Below, piece after piece: positions 40,716 to 51,125 of a stretch of DNA of 64,000 nt. The notes below the pieces were generated by a model. It was given only the letters and a program-made list of their open reading frames with translations, was not told the DNA's origin and ran no database searches. Source of the DNA: CAWJTV01 sp963845695. Its GTDB lineage: Bacteria > Planctomycetota > Planctomycetia > Isosphaerales > Isosphaeraceae. The position numbers and the translations under genes were made by a program. The stretch lies in contig CAWJTQ010000002.1 in the NCBI GenBank assembly GCA_963845695.1, positions 310,001 through 374,000 on the forward strand. The letters run 5' to 3'. Position 1 is the first letter of the stretch; each line of letters begins with the position of its first letter.

Positions 40716-41296
40716 TATCAAGGTTTCCGCGAAGCTCCGAGGCCGTGGCGCGGTTCCCAGCCCGGGGCCCGGGCGGGGCGAGGAAAGGAGAGCCAGCGAT
40801 CACGGGACTTCCCGGTGAGGAGGGACGGTCGTGCACGCCCACGCCTGCGCCGCGGGCCCCAAGACCCACGACGGACCGCTCGGCGCGCAACCCGCTCTGA
40901 TCCGGATGCCACAACTGGGGAAAACCGTGAATGCGCCGATCGCGAAATCGAGCATTTTCTTGGTGTCACTCTCGATCCCACAGCGGGAGAAAAAATACTC
41001 CCGGTTTTCCAACGTTTTTCCCATCTCGCGTCCGAGTTCCAGGGCGAATCCGGCACGTACTGCCAGCGCTCGGGTTGTCTATATAACGACGGGCGCGCGA
41101 ACCCGCCGCGATGGTTCACTGGCCACAAGTCCATGGCAGGAGGGGGGAAGGCGAATCCGGTGAACTGTGATCCCCGGTGTGGCGATGGTTCACGGTTCCC
41201 GGTTCAGAGGTCGCTTTGGGAGACCGGTCCCTGGCCGCGCCCTTCCCACTGGTCATTCACTCCTCCAGAGTCGGTTGTGTAAAAACGCGGCTTCTC

Positions 41297-41411
41297 AGGT
41301 TCCGGGCGAGGCAGGGCCTGGAGCTCGTCGATGACGGGCCGTTCCGCCGGTTTTCAGGAGCCAGCCGGGATCCGGAGACCTCAGACTCCCGACAACGGTG
41401 CTAAAGTCTCG
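41297..41411 (+). repeat. imperfect direct repeat, copy 2
   Basis: Second copy of the repeat at 40555-40670, with the same GACGGGCCGTTCCGCCGG and GGGATCCGGAGACCTCAGAC cores. It lies about 170 bases before the start of the third kinase gene. Confidence 0.8.
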
Positions 41412-41583
41412 AATTCCGCCGTTTTCTCTCTGGGCCCATCCTCATTGACGGCACCGGACGATATCGGATAATCGATTGGCCGCACGATCGCATGGGCGGG
41501 TGATTGGCGTTGTCGCCATCACCCCGGTCCGGCCGGGCCAGAGGGACTCCGTCCGCCTCTCCATCACCGCAGGAACCTCCTCC

Positions 41584-44500
41584 ATGGCAAGAGCCGACGT
41601 TGACACGGACTTGCTCTTCGGGATCCTGGCGATGCAGGTCGGCCAGATCGAACAAGCCGACCTGCTCGATGCCTTTCAGCGTTGGACTCGGGACAAGACG
41701 CGCCCCCTGGCTCAGGTCCTCGTCGAGCGAGGAGCGCTCACGATTGACGACCGAGCCATGCTCCAAGGCCTGGTCGCGCGCCATCTCGAGAAGCACGGCG
41801 GCGATGCCGAGACGGAGCCTGGCCGCGGTCGCCGCGCCGCCGGCACTCGTGACCGGCCTGCGGCACCTGGGGGATCCCGACGTCGAGGCCACGCTGGACC
41901 GGACCCCCTGCCTGATCGACGACCGTCCTCCGATCCGCGACGCGGCCGAAACGGCACTCGGCGCCGAGGGCGACTCCGACGCGACGACCGACTGGACCGC
42001 GGGTCTCGGGCCATCGGGTCTCGGGCCATCGAGTTCCGGCGGCGGTCGCTTCCGCACCCTGCGGCCGCACGCCCGGGGCGGTATCGGGATGGTCAGCGTG
42101 GCGCTCGACAGCGAGCTCCACCGCGAGGTCGCGCTCAAGGAGATCCTGGCGGAGCAGGCCGACAACGTCGCCAGCCGCGCCCGCTTCCTGCTGGAAGCCG
42201 AGGTCACGGGCCAGTTGGAGCATCCGGGCGTGGTCCCGGTTTATGCATTGGGCACCAACGGTCAGGGCCGCCCGTTCTATGCCATGCGATTCATCCGCGG
42301 CGAGAGCCTCAAGGAGGCCATCGTGGGCTTCCACAAGTCCAAGGCCCCGCGCGGCGAGCGGGCCCTGGCCCTGCGCCAGCTCCTCTCCCGGTTCGTCGGC
42401 GTCTGCGACACGATGGCCTATGCCCACAGCCGTGGGGTCATCCATCGCGATCTCAAACCGTCGAACATCATGCTGGGTCCCTACGGAGAGACCCTGGTCG
42501 TCGACTGGGGGCTGGCGAAGCTCGTGGGCCGCGATGATCCCTCCAACGGGCCGTCGGCCGAGGCGACCCTCCGGCCGGCGAGCGCCTCGGGCAGCAGTGA
42601 GACCGAGGCGGGCTCGATCGTCGGGACTCCGGCCTATATGAGCCCGGAGCAGGCCGAGGGCCGCCTGGAGTTGCTCGGCCCGCTGAGCGACGTCTACAGC
42701 CTCGGCGCGACGCTCTACTGCCTCTTGACCGGCCGGCCGCCTTTCGAAGATGAGATCATCGCCCTGCTCCGGCAGGTCCGGCGAGGCGACTTCCCGCCGC
42801 CACGGCAGGTCGGAGCCCCAGGTGCCACGGGCCCTGGAGGCTGTCGTGCTCAAGGCGATGGCACTCCACCCCCAGGACCGATACGACTCAGCGAGGGAAC
42901 TCGCCCGGGACATCGAGCGATGGCTGGCCGACGAGCCGGTCCGCGCCTATCGCGAGCCGCCGACTGATCGCATGGTCCGCTGGGCCAGGAACCACAAGCC
43001 GGCGGTGGCCGCGCTCTCAGTCCTGATCGTCTCGGCGATGGCCGGCCTGGTGGTCAACGACACCATGATCCGAGTCGAGAAAGATCGGACCGAACAGCAG
43101 CGGCTACGGGCCGTGGAGAACTTCGGGAAGGCTGACGAGCAGCGCCGGCTCGCCCAGCGCTTGTCGGCGAACCTCACCATCGACCGGGGACTGTCCCTCT
43201 GCGAGCGCGGGGAGGTCAACCGCGGTCTGCTCTGGTTGGCGCACGCGATGGAAGTGGCGCCCTCGAGCGATTCCGACATCCAGGACGCGGCCCGGGCAAC
43301 CCTGGCCGCCTGGAGCCGACAGCTCACGTCGCTCAAGGGCATCCTCCGCCACCCCAAGGAGCTGGTCCTGGGCATCGCCTTCCGTCCCGGGGGCCAGTCC
43401 ATCCTGACGATCAGCAAGGAGCCCAGAACGCCAACGCTCGACCTGACGCTCTGGGACCTTGCCTCCCGGAAGCCCATGGGCCCTCTCCGACGGGTCGGCG
43501 ATCCCCAGGCCTGGATCACCGGTCCGGACGCCCCTCCGGACTGGTCGCTCGATTTCTATCGCGATTCGCTCGGGGATTGGGTCAGCCCCGAAGGAACGAC
43601 GATCCTGGTGGACGACACCGAAGCCGAGGCCCGGCTCCTGGACATCGCGACGGGCCAGGCCATAGGCCACCCGATCCCACACCGGGCGCTGATGCGCGGC
43701 CTTCAGTCCCGACGGCACGCGATTCCTCATCGGCGGCCAGGATCGGACGGCCCGCGTCTTCAACGCGGCCACGGGAGCACCGGTCGGCGACCCGTTGACG
43801 CATGAAGGCTGGCTCACGGACGCGGCCTTCAGTCCCGATGGACGGACCATCCTCACCGGCAGCCTGGACGGGACGGCCCGGCTCTGGGATGCCGCCACGG
43901 GTCGCTCCTCCTCCGCCCCTGCGGCATGCGAAGGATGTCCTCGCGTGGCCTACAGCCCGGATAGGGAAGAGGTCCTGACCGGCGGCTTCGACCGGACGGC
44001 CCGGCTCTGGGATGCACGACGGGCCAGCCCATCGGCCGCCCCTGCGCACCCCAGCCCCGTGCTCGCACTCGCCTTCAGCCCCGACGGCAAGACGGTCCTG
44101 ACCGGCAGCCTGGACGGGACGGCCCGCCTCTGGGACGCCGCCACGGGCGAACCGATCGGCGGCCTCTTGCGGCATGAGAGCCTCATCGGTTTCGTCACGT
44201 TCAGTCCGGATGGTCGAACGGCCTTGACCTGCGGCGACGACAATAGCTCACGGCTCTGGGACGCCTCGACCGGCCTGACCCGGGGCAGCCCTCTGGAACA
44301 CGTGGGATGGGTCGACCACGCGGCCTTCCGTCCGGACGGGACCGTACTCGTGACCGCCGCGAGAGACTTCGAGGCCCAGGTCTGGGATACGTCCACGAGC
44401 CTCTCCGCCGGGACCTCCTTCCCGGAGGCCGGACCGGTGAGCCGAGCGGCCTTCAGCCCGGACGGCCGGACGATCGCCATCGGCTGTGGCGACGGAACCA

Positions 44501-45442
44501 CCCGGCTTCGCGATGCCCGGACCGGCCGCATGATCGGGGAGCCCATGCGACACGAGGACAATGTGCCGCGCCGTCGTCTTCGACCCCGACGGTCACACCG
44601 TGCTGACCGGGAGCTTGGACAAGTCGGCGCGGCTCTGGGATACCCAGACCGGTTAACCCGTCGGACGTCCCATGCAACACCCCGAGCCTGTCCAAAGCGC
44701 TGCGTTCCGCCCCGACGGCCGGATCGTCGTCACCGGCGATTATGATGGCACCGCGCGATTCTGGGACGTCGCGACCTGCCAGACCATCGGCCCGACGCTC
44801 TCGCACTCCAAAGGATCCCGCATCGAGGCGGTCGCCTACAGCCCCGACGGCCGGATCGTCATCACCGGCAGCGACGATACCACCGCCCGGCTCTGGGACG
44901 GCGCCACCGGCCAGCCCATCGGCGAACCGCTCAAGCATCAGGGTTCAGTCCGCAGCGCCAGCTTCCGGCACGACGGCAAGATCGTCGCGACCGGCAGTTG
45001 GGACAAGGCGGTCCGATTCTGGGACCCGGCCACCGGCCAGCCCGCCGCCCCCCCACTGATGCTCCAGAGTCTTATCTCCTGGGTGGCGTACAGTCCCGAC
45101 GACAAATCCTTACTCGTGGGCTTCACCGACCAGACGGCCCGGATCTGGGACCCGGCCACCGGCAAGCCCATCAGCCCCCCGTTCGTCCACAAGGGACGGG
45201 TTTTTTCCGCCACCTTTCGCTCCGACGGCCGCGCCGCGCTGACCGGCTCCGCCGATGGGACGGCACGGATCTGGACCGTGCCCGCACCCGTGCAGGGGAC
45301 GGTCGATCACATCAAGTGCTGGGTCGAGGTGCTGACCCGGATGGAGCTCTCGCCCGAGGGGGTGGTCCGGGTCCTGAGTGCCGAGGAGTGGGAAGCCCGT
45401 AACCAACGGCTCACGGAGCTGGGTGGACCACCGACAGGCTGA
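41584..45442 (+). pseudogene. Ser/Thr kinase with WD40 repeats (third copy), four frame changes and an in-frame stop
   Basis: The reconstructed protein starts MARADVDTDLLFGILAMQVG (41584, AGGA upstream). It has a kinase with VALKEILAEQ, HRDLKPSNIMLGP, VDWGLAKLVG (DWG instead of DFG) and GTPAYMSPEQAE, then RYDSARELARDIERWL, a membrane helix AALSVLIVSAMAGLVVNDTM and about ten WD40 blades (FSPDGRTILTGSLDGTARLW and similar). Frame changes fall near 41810-41850, 42815-42850, 43695-43702 and 44562-44570. At 44654-44656 a TAA replaces the glutamine expected in TGQPVGRPM. The VDWGLAK form is common in planctomycete WD40 kinases and is not itself inactivating. Indels could be sequencing errors, but the stop by substitution hints at real decay. 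Confidence 0.7.
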
Positions 45443-45512
45443 CTTGAGGCTATGCTCCCAGTCGCTCATGATGCTCTTCGATGAGCGAACTCAACCAATC
45501 AATCGAACTTTG

Positions 45513-45983
45513 TTATTTTTTGTCACTTTTCACTCGAATGATGACTTGCATCCCATCGGCGGCACTGCGCCATTGATCGTGGTAAGAGCCGTACAGCCCA
45601 TAGTGCTCACCGACTGAGAGAACAACGGTGTTTTCGACCGTGTACTCGCCACCAAGGGCAGGCGGGATCAGGAAGCTATAGCATTGCCCCGCGAGCAGAT
45701 CAACGCCTCTTGCCACGAGTCGATTAACGAGTGGGATCATCCGCCAATCGTTCGCGTCTTCCTCGTCGATCTTCTTGCAAAAGCCGTCCTGGTTTTCCGC
45801 GACCTTCGCGATCGATCCACCCCCGACATCCAGCTTGTGAATGGTTCCATCGGGCAGTATGAGGATGAGATCGCCGAAGCGGTTCATCAGCCAGACGGTA
45901 AGCTCCGAGGGAAGGAGCCAGGCCCAGCCAGGAAGGAGTTGCGGCGTATCCAACCCGCTAGGGTCGATCAGGTAATTAAGACC
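45513..45983 (-). CDS. DUF1851 (Tdi1 C-terminal-like) protein, start unresolved
   Basis: The sequence LNYLIDPSGLDTPQLLPGWA, NRFGDLILILPDGTIHKLDV, NDWRMIPLVNRLVARG and GQCYSFLIPPALGGEYTVEN is a full DUF1851 domain of about 150 residues, the family that includes the C-terminal part of the Tdi1 type VI immunity protein. Homologues begin close to YLIDPSG, but no ATG, GTG or TTG lies in frame just upstream; the open frame continues backwards across the divergent oxidoreductase start, so a frameshift or an unusual start (a CTG at 45971) is likely. No effector gene is adjacent, so an immunity role is not supported here. Confidence 0.7.
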   Translation of the reverse strand, partial: GLNYLIDPSGLDTPQLLPGWAWLLPSELTVWLMNRFGDLILILPDGTIHKLDVGGGSIAKVAENQDGFCKKIDEEDANDWRMIPLVNRLVARGVDLLAGQCYSFLIPPALGGEYTVENTVVLSVGEHYGLYGSYHDQWRSAADGMQVIIRVKSDKK

Positions 45984-46067
45984 AGGAGATCGGAGTGCTC
46001 GGTTGCCCGGGTTCGGCCGCGCCGATAGACTGCGCGGATGACCCCTTTTCCCTCGAGGAGAACGACG

Positions 46068-47303
46068 ATGATCCGCTCCCTGACCTCGCGGCGTGGATTC
46101 CTGGAGACGATCGGCGGTGCCGGTGCTGTTGCGGCCGGCACCTTGGCGACGCTCGAATCGGCGAGGGGCTTCTCGGCCAACGACACCCTCGAGGTGGCAT
46201 GCCTGGGCACCGGCGGCCGTTGCCGGACGCTCATGCAGTCGCTGGCCAAGGTGCCGGGGGTCCGGCTCGCGGCGGTCTGCGACATCTACGACGCCCATCT
46301 CAACGCCGGAAAGAAGCTCGCGGATCCCAGGGCGATCGCGACCAAGCATTACCGCGAGCTCCTCGACCGCAAGGACATCGACGCTGTCCTGATCGGCAGC
46401 CCCGACCACTGGCATGTGCCGATGGCCGTCGACGCCTGTAATGCCGGCAAGGACGTCTATGTCGAGAAGCCGCTCACCCACGACCTGGCCGAGGGTGCGG
46501 CGATCGTCGAAGCCCAGAATCGGAACAAGAAGGTCGTCCAGGTCGGCATGCAGCAGCGCAGCATGCCTCACATCCAGAAGGCGCACCAACTGGTCAAGAG
46601 CGGTCGGATCGGCGAGATCTTCAAGATCCACCTGACCTGGAACCGCGGCGGGACCTTCCGCTTCCACCGCACGCCCATGGGCGTCGATCCTCATCAAGTC
46701 GCCTGGAAAGACTTCCTCGGCAGTGCCCCGGATCAGCCGTTCGACGAATACCGCTTCCGCAACTGGCGATGGTTCTGGGACTTCGGCGGTGGGCTCCTCA
46801 CCGACTTGATGGTCCACTGGATCGACGTCGCCCACTGGTTCATCGACGCCGATCATCCAGTCAAGGCCACCACCATCGGCGATCACTATGCCAGCAAGGA
46901 CGTCTGGCAAACCCCCGACACGATCCAGTGCATCCTCGAGTACCCGAACAACGTTCAGGCCCACTTCGAGGGGACGTTCTCCAACGCGACCTACGGCGCC
47001 ATGATCACGTTCATGGGGACCGACGGCACGCTTTACATCGATCGAGGCCGCTACGAGATCACCCCCGAGCACGGCAAGGGGAAGCCCGAGTCGTGGATCC
47101 TGGGGAGCAATCCCCGCAAGGGTGCGGACTTCTACGATAAGCCCGACGGCGAATTGCTCCACCTGACCAACTGGGTCGAATGCGTCCGCAGCCGGCAGCG
47201 GCCGAATGCCCCGGCCGAGGCGGGGGTCGGCGCTGCATCGGCCGCTCACCTGGGCAACCGCGCCTATCGCACCGGTGAGGTGGCCGTCTGGACCACGGGA
47301 TGA
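46068..47303 (+). CDS. Gfo/Idh/MocA family oxidoreductase with twin-arginine-type leader
   Basis: A 411-residue protein. The start at 46068 (GAGGAG nine bases upstream) gives MIRSLTSRRGFLETIGGAGA, a twin-arginine-type signal with SRRGFLE. The Rossmann part has VACLGTGGRCRTLMQSL, VCDIYDA and SPDHWHVPMAVDACNAG with the conserved EKPLTHD (catalytic Lys). The C-terminal domain ends AGVGAASAAHLGNRAYRTGE. NAD(P)-dependent oxidation or epimerisation of a sugar or polyol outside the cytoplasm is expected; substrate unknown. It begins a run of same-strand metabolic genes. A 3' remnant of a close paralogue sits at 52181-52282. Confidence 0.9.
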   Translation: MIRSLTSRRGFLETIGGAGAVAAGTLATLESARGFSANDTLEVACLGTGGRCRTLMQSLAKVPGVRLAAVCDIYDAHLNAGKKLADPRAIATKHYRELLDRKDIDAVLIGSPDHWHVPMAVDACNAGKDVYVEKPLTHDLAEGAAIVEAQNRNKKVVQVGMQQRSMPHIQKAHQLVKSGRIGEIFKIHLTWNRGGTFRFHRTPMGVDPHQVAWKDFLGSAPDQPFDEYRFRNWRWFWDFGGGLLTDLMVHWIDVAHWFIDADHPVKATTIGDHYASKDVWQTPDTIQCILEYPNNVQAHFEGTFSNATYGAMITFMGTDGTLYIDRGRYEITPEHGKGKPESWILGSNPRKGADFYDKPDGELLHLTNWVECVRSRQRPNAPAEAGVGAASAAHLGNRAYRTGEVAVWTTG

Positions 47304-47535
47304 CCGGATCATGGGATTCGCTCATCCGGTCTTACGGGAGTTGAGTTGGCCGAAGCGGGAGCTCGATCAACGACTGCGGTTCGCCGACATCGACCGGGCG
47401 GAGTCTCGGGTATCGGACATGCTGCCGGCGGACCCGCCCGATCGTGGCGTTCTTCACGGTCGAGCGGTTGGCCAGGGCCGGATCGTGAGAATGCGGGAAA
47501 ACTCCCCGAGGTCAAACAGACACCAGGAGACCGAC

Positions 47536-48510
47536 ATGTCGAAAGTCGTACGATACTATGAGACCGGCGGCCCCGAGGTCCTCCGCTGGGAGGACGTCGC
47601 GGTTGGCGAGCCCGGCGAGGGTCAGGCCAGGGTTCGGCACACGGCCGTCGGGGTCAACTTCATCGACATCTACCACCGGTCCGGCCTGTATCCCCTCCCT
47701 CTGCCGAGCGGGCTGGGCAGCGAGGCGGCCGGGGTCGTCGAGGCCGTCGGTCCGGGCGTCACGGTCGTCCGTCCTGGCGACCGAGTGGCGTACGCCGGCG
47801 GCCCACTCGGCTCGTACGCCGAGGTGCGATTGCTGCCGGCCGGCATCCTGGTCCCGATCCCGGACGGGGTCACCGACCAGACGGCGGCGGCCGTGATGCT
47901 CAAGGGGATGACCACACAGTACCTGATCCGCCGGACCTACCCGGTCAAGGCCGGCGAGACGATCCTGTTCCACGCCGCCGCCGGTGGGGTCGGGCTGATC
48001 GCCTGCCAGTGGCTGAAGGCGCTCGGGGCGACGGTCATCGGGACGGTCGGATCGGACGAGAAGGCCGAGGTGGCCCGGGCGCACGGGTGCGATCACGTCG
48101 TCATTTCCACCAGGGAGGACATCGCCAAGCGAGTGCGGGAGATCACCGGAGGGACGGGCGTCCCGGTGGTGTACGACTCGGTCGGCAAGGACACATTCCT
48201 GAGCTCACTGGACTGCCTGCGGCCGCTCGGTCTGCTGGTGAGCTTCGGGAACTCATCCGGGAAAGTAACACCGTTCGACATCGTCATCCTGTCCCAGAAG
48301 GGCTCGCTGTACCTGACCCGACCGACCCTGGCGACCTACACGGCGTCCCGGGCGGACCTGGAGGCGACGGCCCGGGAGGTCTTCGACGTCGTCCGGGAAG
48401 GCAAGGTGAAGGTCGTGGTCCGGCACACGTATCCTCTTGCCGACACCCAGCAGGTGCATCGCGACCTGGAGGGCCGGCGCACCGTCGGCTCGATCGTGAT
48501 GATTCCCTGA
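47536..48510 (+). CDS. NADPH:quinone oxidoreductase-like (zinc-independent MDR family)
   Basis: A 324-residue QOR-type protein: MSKVVRYYETGGPEVLRWED, VGVNFIDIYHRSGLYPLPLP, GLGSEAAGVVEAVG, and the cofactor site ILFHAAAGGVGLIACQWLKA with AxxGGxGL. The catalytic-zinc ligands of alcohol dehydrogenases are absent, as usual for this family. It matches the usual length and is intact. AGGAG lies six bases before the ATG at 47536; an upstream in-frame extension lacks homology. It reduces quinones or alkenals with NADPH in the cytoplasm. It lies between the oxidoreductase and the esterase with gaps of over 200 bases, so a shared operon is uncertain. Confidence 0.92.
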   Translation: MSKVVRYYETGGPEVLRWEDVAVGEPGEGQARVRHTAVGVNFIDIYHRSGLYPLPLPSGLGSEAAGVVEAVGPGVTVVRPGDRVAYAGGPLGSYAEVRLLPAGILVPIPDGVTDQTAAAVMLKGMTTQYLIRRTYPVKAGETILFHAAAGGVGLIACQWLKALGATVIGTVGSDEKAEVARAHGCDHVVISTREDIAKRVREITGGTGVPVVYDSVGKDTFLSSLDCLRPLGLLVSFGNSSGKVTPFDIVILSQKGSLYLTRPTLATYTASRADLEATAREVFDVVREGKVKVVVRHTYPLADTQQVHRDLEGRRTVGSIVMIP

Positions 48511-48715
48511 TCCGGCTGCCACGCCGGTCCGATCACTGGCGATCAGGACACTCGTCCCCCACGAAACGATCCGCCTCGCCGCTGGCGACGGCCCGGCCGA
48601 TCGAATACCCTATCCAAGCGGCACCCGTTCCATCGCCGCAGTCTCAACCGACCAGGATTCGCAACAGGTCGCCCAGTCGTTGGTTCGGGAATTCGTCCTC
48701 CCGGGGAGTTCTGCC

Positions 48716-49729
48716 ATGCAAAAACAGATCAACGCCGTCTTCGCTCTCGGATGTGTGGGGATCCTGGTCATCGCGCTCGCGCAGACCCGTGGGCAATCGC
48801 CCGCGGCGCCGCCCCCGAAGCCGGATTCCCAGTACCGGCTCGGGCCCGACTCCCTGCCGCAGGAGGGCGTCCCGAAGGGGGAAATCCGCGGGCCGTACAC
48901 GCTCCCCAGCCAGGTCTACTCCGGCACTCAGCACACGTACTGGGTTTATGTCCCGGCCCAGTACGACCCAGCCGTCCCGGCTGCTCTGATGGTCTACCAG
49001 GATGGTCAGGCGTTCAAGGACGAGAAGGGGGACATGCGGGCTCAGAACGTGATGGACAACCTGATCTATCGGCGAGAGATCCCGGTCATGCTCGGAGTGT
49101 TCATCAACCCCGGTCGGCGGCCGGACCAGCCCGAGCCCACCCCGCGGAACTGGGGGGACCGGGACACGAATCGGCCGACCGAGTACAACTCGCTCGACGA
49201 CAAATACGCGCGGGTGATCACCGAGGAATTGATGCCGGCCCTGCGAAAGGACTTCAACATCTCGAATGACCCGGAGATGCACGGGATCGGCGGTTCGAGT
49301 TCGGGGGCGATCGCGGCCTTCACGGTCGCATGGGAGCGACCGAACGACTTCCGGAAGGTGTTGAGCAATGTCGGCAGCTTCGTGAACTTGCGGGGCGGTC
49401 ACGTCTACCCGGAGAAAGTGCTGGCGAGCGAGAAGAAGCCGATCCGCGTGTTCCTTTGCGACGGGCGGAACGACAACCGCGGCCTCCGCAAGGGCAAATA
49501 CGAGGAGAGGCGGGACTGGTTCTACCAGAACGTGCGGCTGATGAAGGCCCTCACGCAGAAGGGATACGACGTGAACTACTCGTGGGGGATGAACGCGCAT
49601 GGGCAGAAGTTCGGCGGAGCGGTCCTGCCGGAGATGATGCGATGGCTCTGGCGGGACGGCCCGGTCTCCACCGACCCGAACGATCAAGTGGAGCGAGGGT
49701 TCAGACAGCCAGCCGCGACGAAGAACTAG
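48716..49729 (+). CDS. secreted esterase of the enterochelin-esterase/feruloyl-esterase type
   Basis: A 337-residue protein. MQKQINAVFALGCVGILVIA is a signal peptide. The body is an alpha/beta hydrolase: HTYWVYVPAQYDPAVPAALM, VYQDGQAF, the nucleophile elbow GIGGSSSGAIAAFTVAWERP (G-x-S-x-G form), the acid region RVFLCDGRNDNRG, and WGMNAHGQKFGGAVLPEMMR with the likely catalytic His. The ATG at 48716 is chosen because GGGGAG precedes it. It probably cleaves ester groups from polysaccharide or siderophore-like substrates in the periplasm. It is followed by the lactonase gene after 80 bases. Confidence 0.85.
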   Translation: MQKQINAVFALGCVGILVIALAQTRGQSPAAPPPKPDSQYRLGPDSLPQEGVPKGEIRGPYTLPSQVYSGTQHTYWVYVPAQYDPAVPAALMVYQDGQAFKDEKGDMRAQNVMDNLIYRREIPVMLGVFINPGRRPDQPEPTPRNWGDRDTNRPTEYNSLDDKYARVITEELMPALRKDFNISNDPEMHGIGGSSSGAIAAFTVAWERPNDFRKVLSNVGSFVNLRGGHVYPEKVLASEKKPIRVFLCDGRNDNRGLRKGKYEERRDWFYQNVRLMKALTQKGYDVNYSWGMNAHGQKFGGAVLPEMMRWLWRDGPVSTDPNDQVERGFRQPAATKN

Positions 49730-49809
49730 CGGCCGACGCGCGGCTGGACCACCGGGACATCCCGCGGCGATCGCGACCGCGTATCGGAGGGCGTTGAACG
49801 TTTCTTGGC

Positions 49810-51081
49810 ATGATTCCACTCGACCATTCCCGTCGTTCGTTTCTAGGAACCTCTGTCGCAATGGTGGGGACAACGCCGCTCATCGCCGGTTCGCTCCAGG
49901 CGCGATCGGGTGAAGCCCCTGGGCCACTCATGGCCTATGTCGGAACTTTCAGCTCTCCGCTCCGCGATGTGTTGCCGACGCAGGTGGATCGACCGCCCGG
50001 CAATGGTCGCGGCATCCACATTTTCCAGGCGAATCGCGCCACCGGGGCGATGACGCCTGCCAGCATTCAAGAGTTGGGAACCAGCCCGAGCTGCCTGGCA
50101 TTGAATGCCGTCGGAACCCGGCTCTATTCCGCCAATGAGACCGATCGGGTAGGCGATGACAAAGAAGGCACGGTCAGCGCGTTCGCCATCGATCGGGCCG
50201 ATGGGCATTTGACCTTGCTCAACACCGTTCGCTCAGGGGGTGCCGGTCCGACTTATGTGAGCATTCATCCGTCTGGACGATTCATCCTGGTGGCCAACTA
50301 TTTCGGCGGCTCGGTCGCGGTGCTGCCAATCGGATCTGATGGACGTCTGGGCAACGCCACGGACATCAAGAAAGATGCCGGCAAGATCGGCCCTACCAGG
50401 GCGACCAGCAGTCCACCGGGCAACTTTGGTATCAGTGGACACGATCGGACTCACGCGCACATGATTCAGGCCGATCCCTCCGGGCGTTTCGTGCTGCACG
50501 TGGACCTGGGCCTGGATCAGATCTTCGTCTGGCGGTTCAACGAGCGGCTGGGCGAACTGGCTCCGAACGAACCGCACGCGGTTGCGCTGCCGCCCGGTGA
50601 TGGGCCGAGACATTTCCATTTCCATCCCAATGGTCGTTGGCTCTACTCCATTCAGGAGGAAAGCTCGACCATCATCTTGTTCGACTACGAGGGCGCAAAG
50701 GGTCGGTTGGCCCCACGGCAAACGATCTCGACCCTACCTCCCGGATTCGCTGGCACGAACTTCTGTTCCGAGATCCTGGTTTCCGCCGATGGACGATTTG
50801 TTTATGCCGGCAACCGCCTCCACGACAGCATCGGAATCTTCGCCATCGGTCCGAATGGCGACCTGACCTACCTTGGGGAAGAATGGACGCGCGGAGATTA
50901 TCCGCGCAGCTTCAACTTCGACCCCACCGGCGAGTTCCTCTATTGCTGCAATCAGCGCGGCGACCACATCGCCGTCTTCGAGGTCAATCGCCAGACGGGC
51001 GAACTCAAGTTCACCGGACATTACACTCCCGTCGGCAATCCATCGAGCATCGTCTTCCTCGATCTCGCCAAGGTGAGTTGA
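49810..51081 (+). CDS. lactonase family seven-bladed propeller (6-phosphogluconolactonase-like) with export leader
   Basis: A 423-residue protein starting MIPLDHSRRSFLGTSVAMVG, a twin-arginine-type leader. The Pgl/lactonase beta-propeller shows YVGTFSSPL, GTSPSCLALNAVGTRLYSAN, SGGAGPTYVSIHPSGRFILV, NYFGGSVAVLPI, the metal/active-site stretch HDRTHAHMIQADPSGRFVLH, GDGPRHFHFHPNGRWLYSIQ and YPRSFNFDPTGEFLYCCNQR. Hydrolysis of a sugar lactone outside the cytoplasm fits the flanking oxidoreductases and epimerases. Length is normal for the secreted subgroup and the frame is intact. Confidence 0.9.
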   Translation: MIPLDHSRRSFLGTSVAMVGTTPLIAGSLQARSGEAPGPLMAYVGTFSSPLRDVLPTQVDRPPGNGRGIHIFQANRATGAMTPASIQELGTSPSCLALNAVGTRLYSANETDRVGDDKEGTVSAFAIDRADGHLTLLNTVRSGGAGPTYVSIHPSGRFILVANYFGGSVAVLPIGSDGRLGNATDIKKDAGKIGPTRATSSPPGNFGISGHDRTHAHMIQADPSGRFVLHVDLGLDQIFVWRFNERLGELAPNEPHAVALPPGDGPRHFHFHPNGRWLYSIQEESSTIILFDYEGAKGRLAPRQTISTLPPGFAGTNFCSEILVSADGRFVYAGNRLHDSIGIFAIGPNGDLTYLGEEWTRGDYPRSFNFDPTGEFLYCCNQRGDHIAVFEVNRQTGELKFTGHYTPVGNPSSIVFLDLAKVS

Positions 51082-51125
51082 AGTCCTGTGTTTTCAAAGG
51101 TATGCCTTGATCGGAGGAGGTGAGG

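Larger units (their letters stand above)
40421..41583. other. gene-free stretch between divergent signalling genes
   Basis: No supported coding sequence in 1.16 kb. It holds a 116-bp imperfect direct repeat (40555-40670 and 41297-41411) and one copy of a TGGCAC-doublet motif (40696-40715). The promoters of the sigma-redoxin fusion and of the third kinase should lie here. Confidence 0.6.

Noticed and set aside
45984..47312. N-terminal extension of the DUF1851 frame across the oxidoreductase gene
   Set aside because: Sequence upstream of YLIDPSG is antisense of the oxidoreductase and has no domain.
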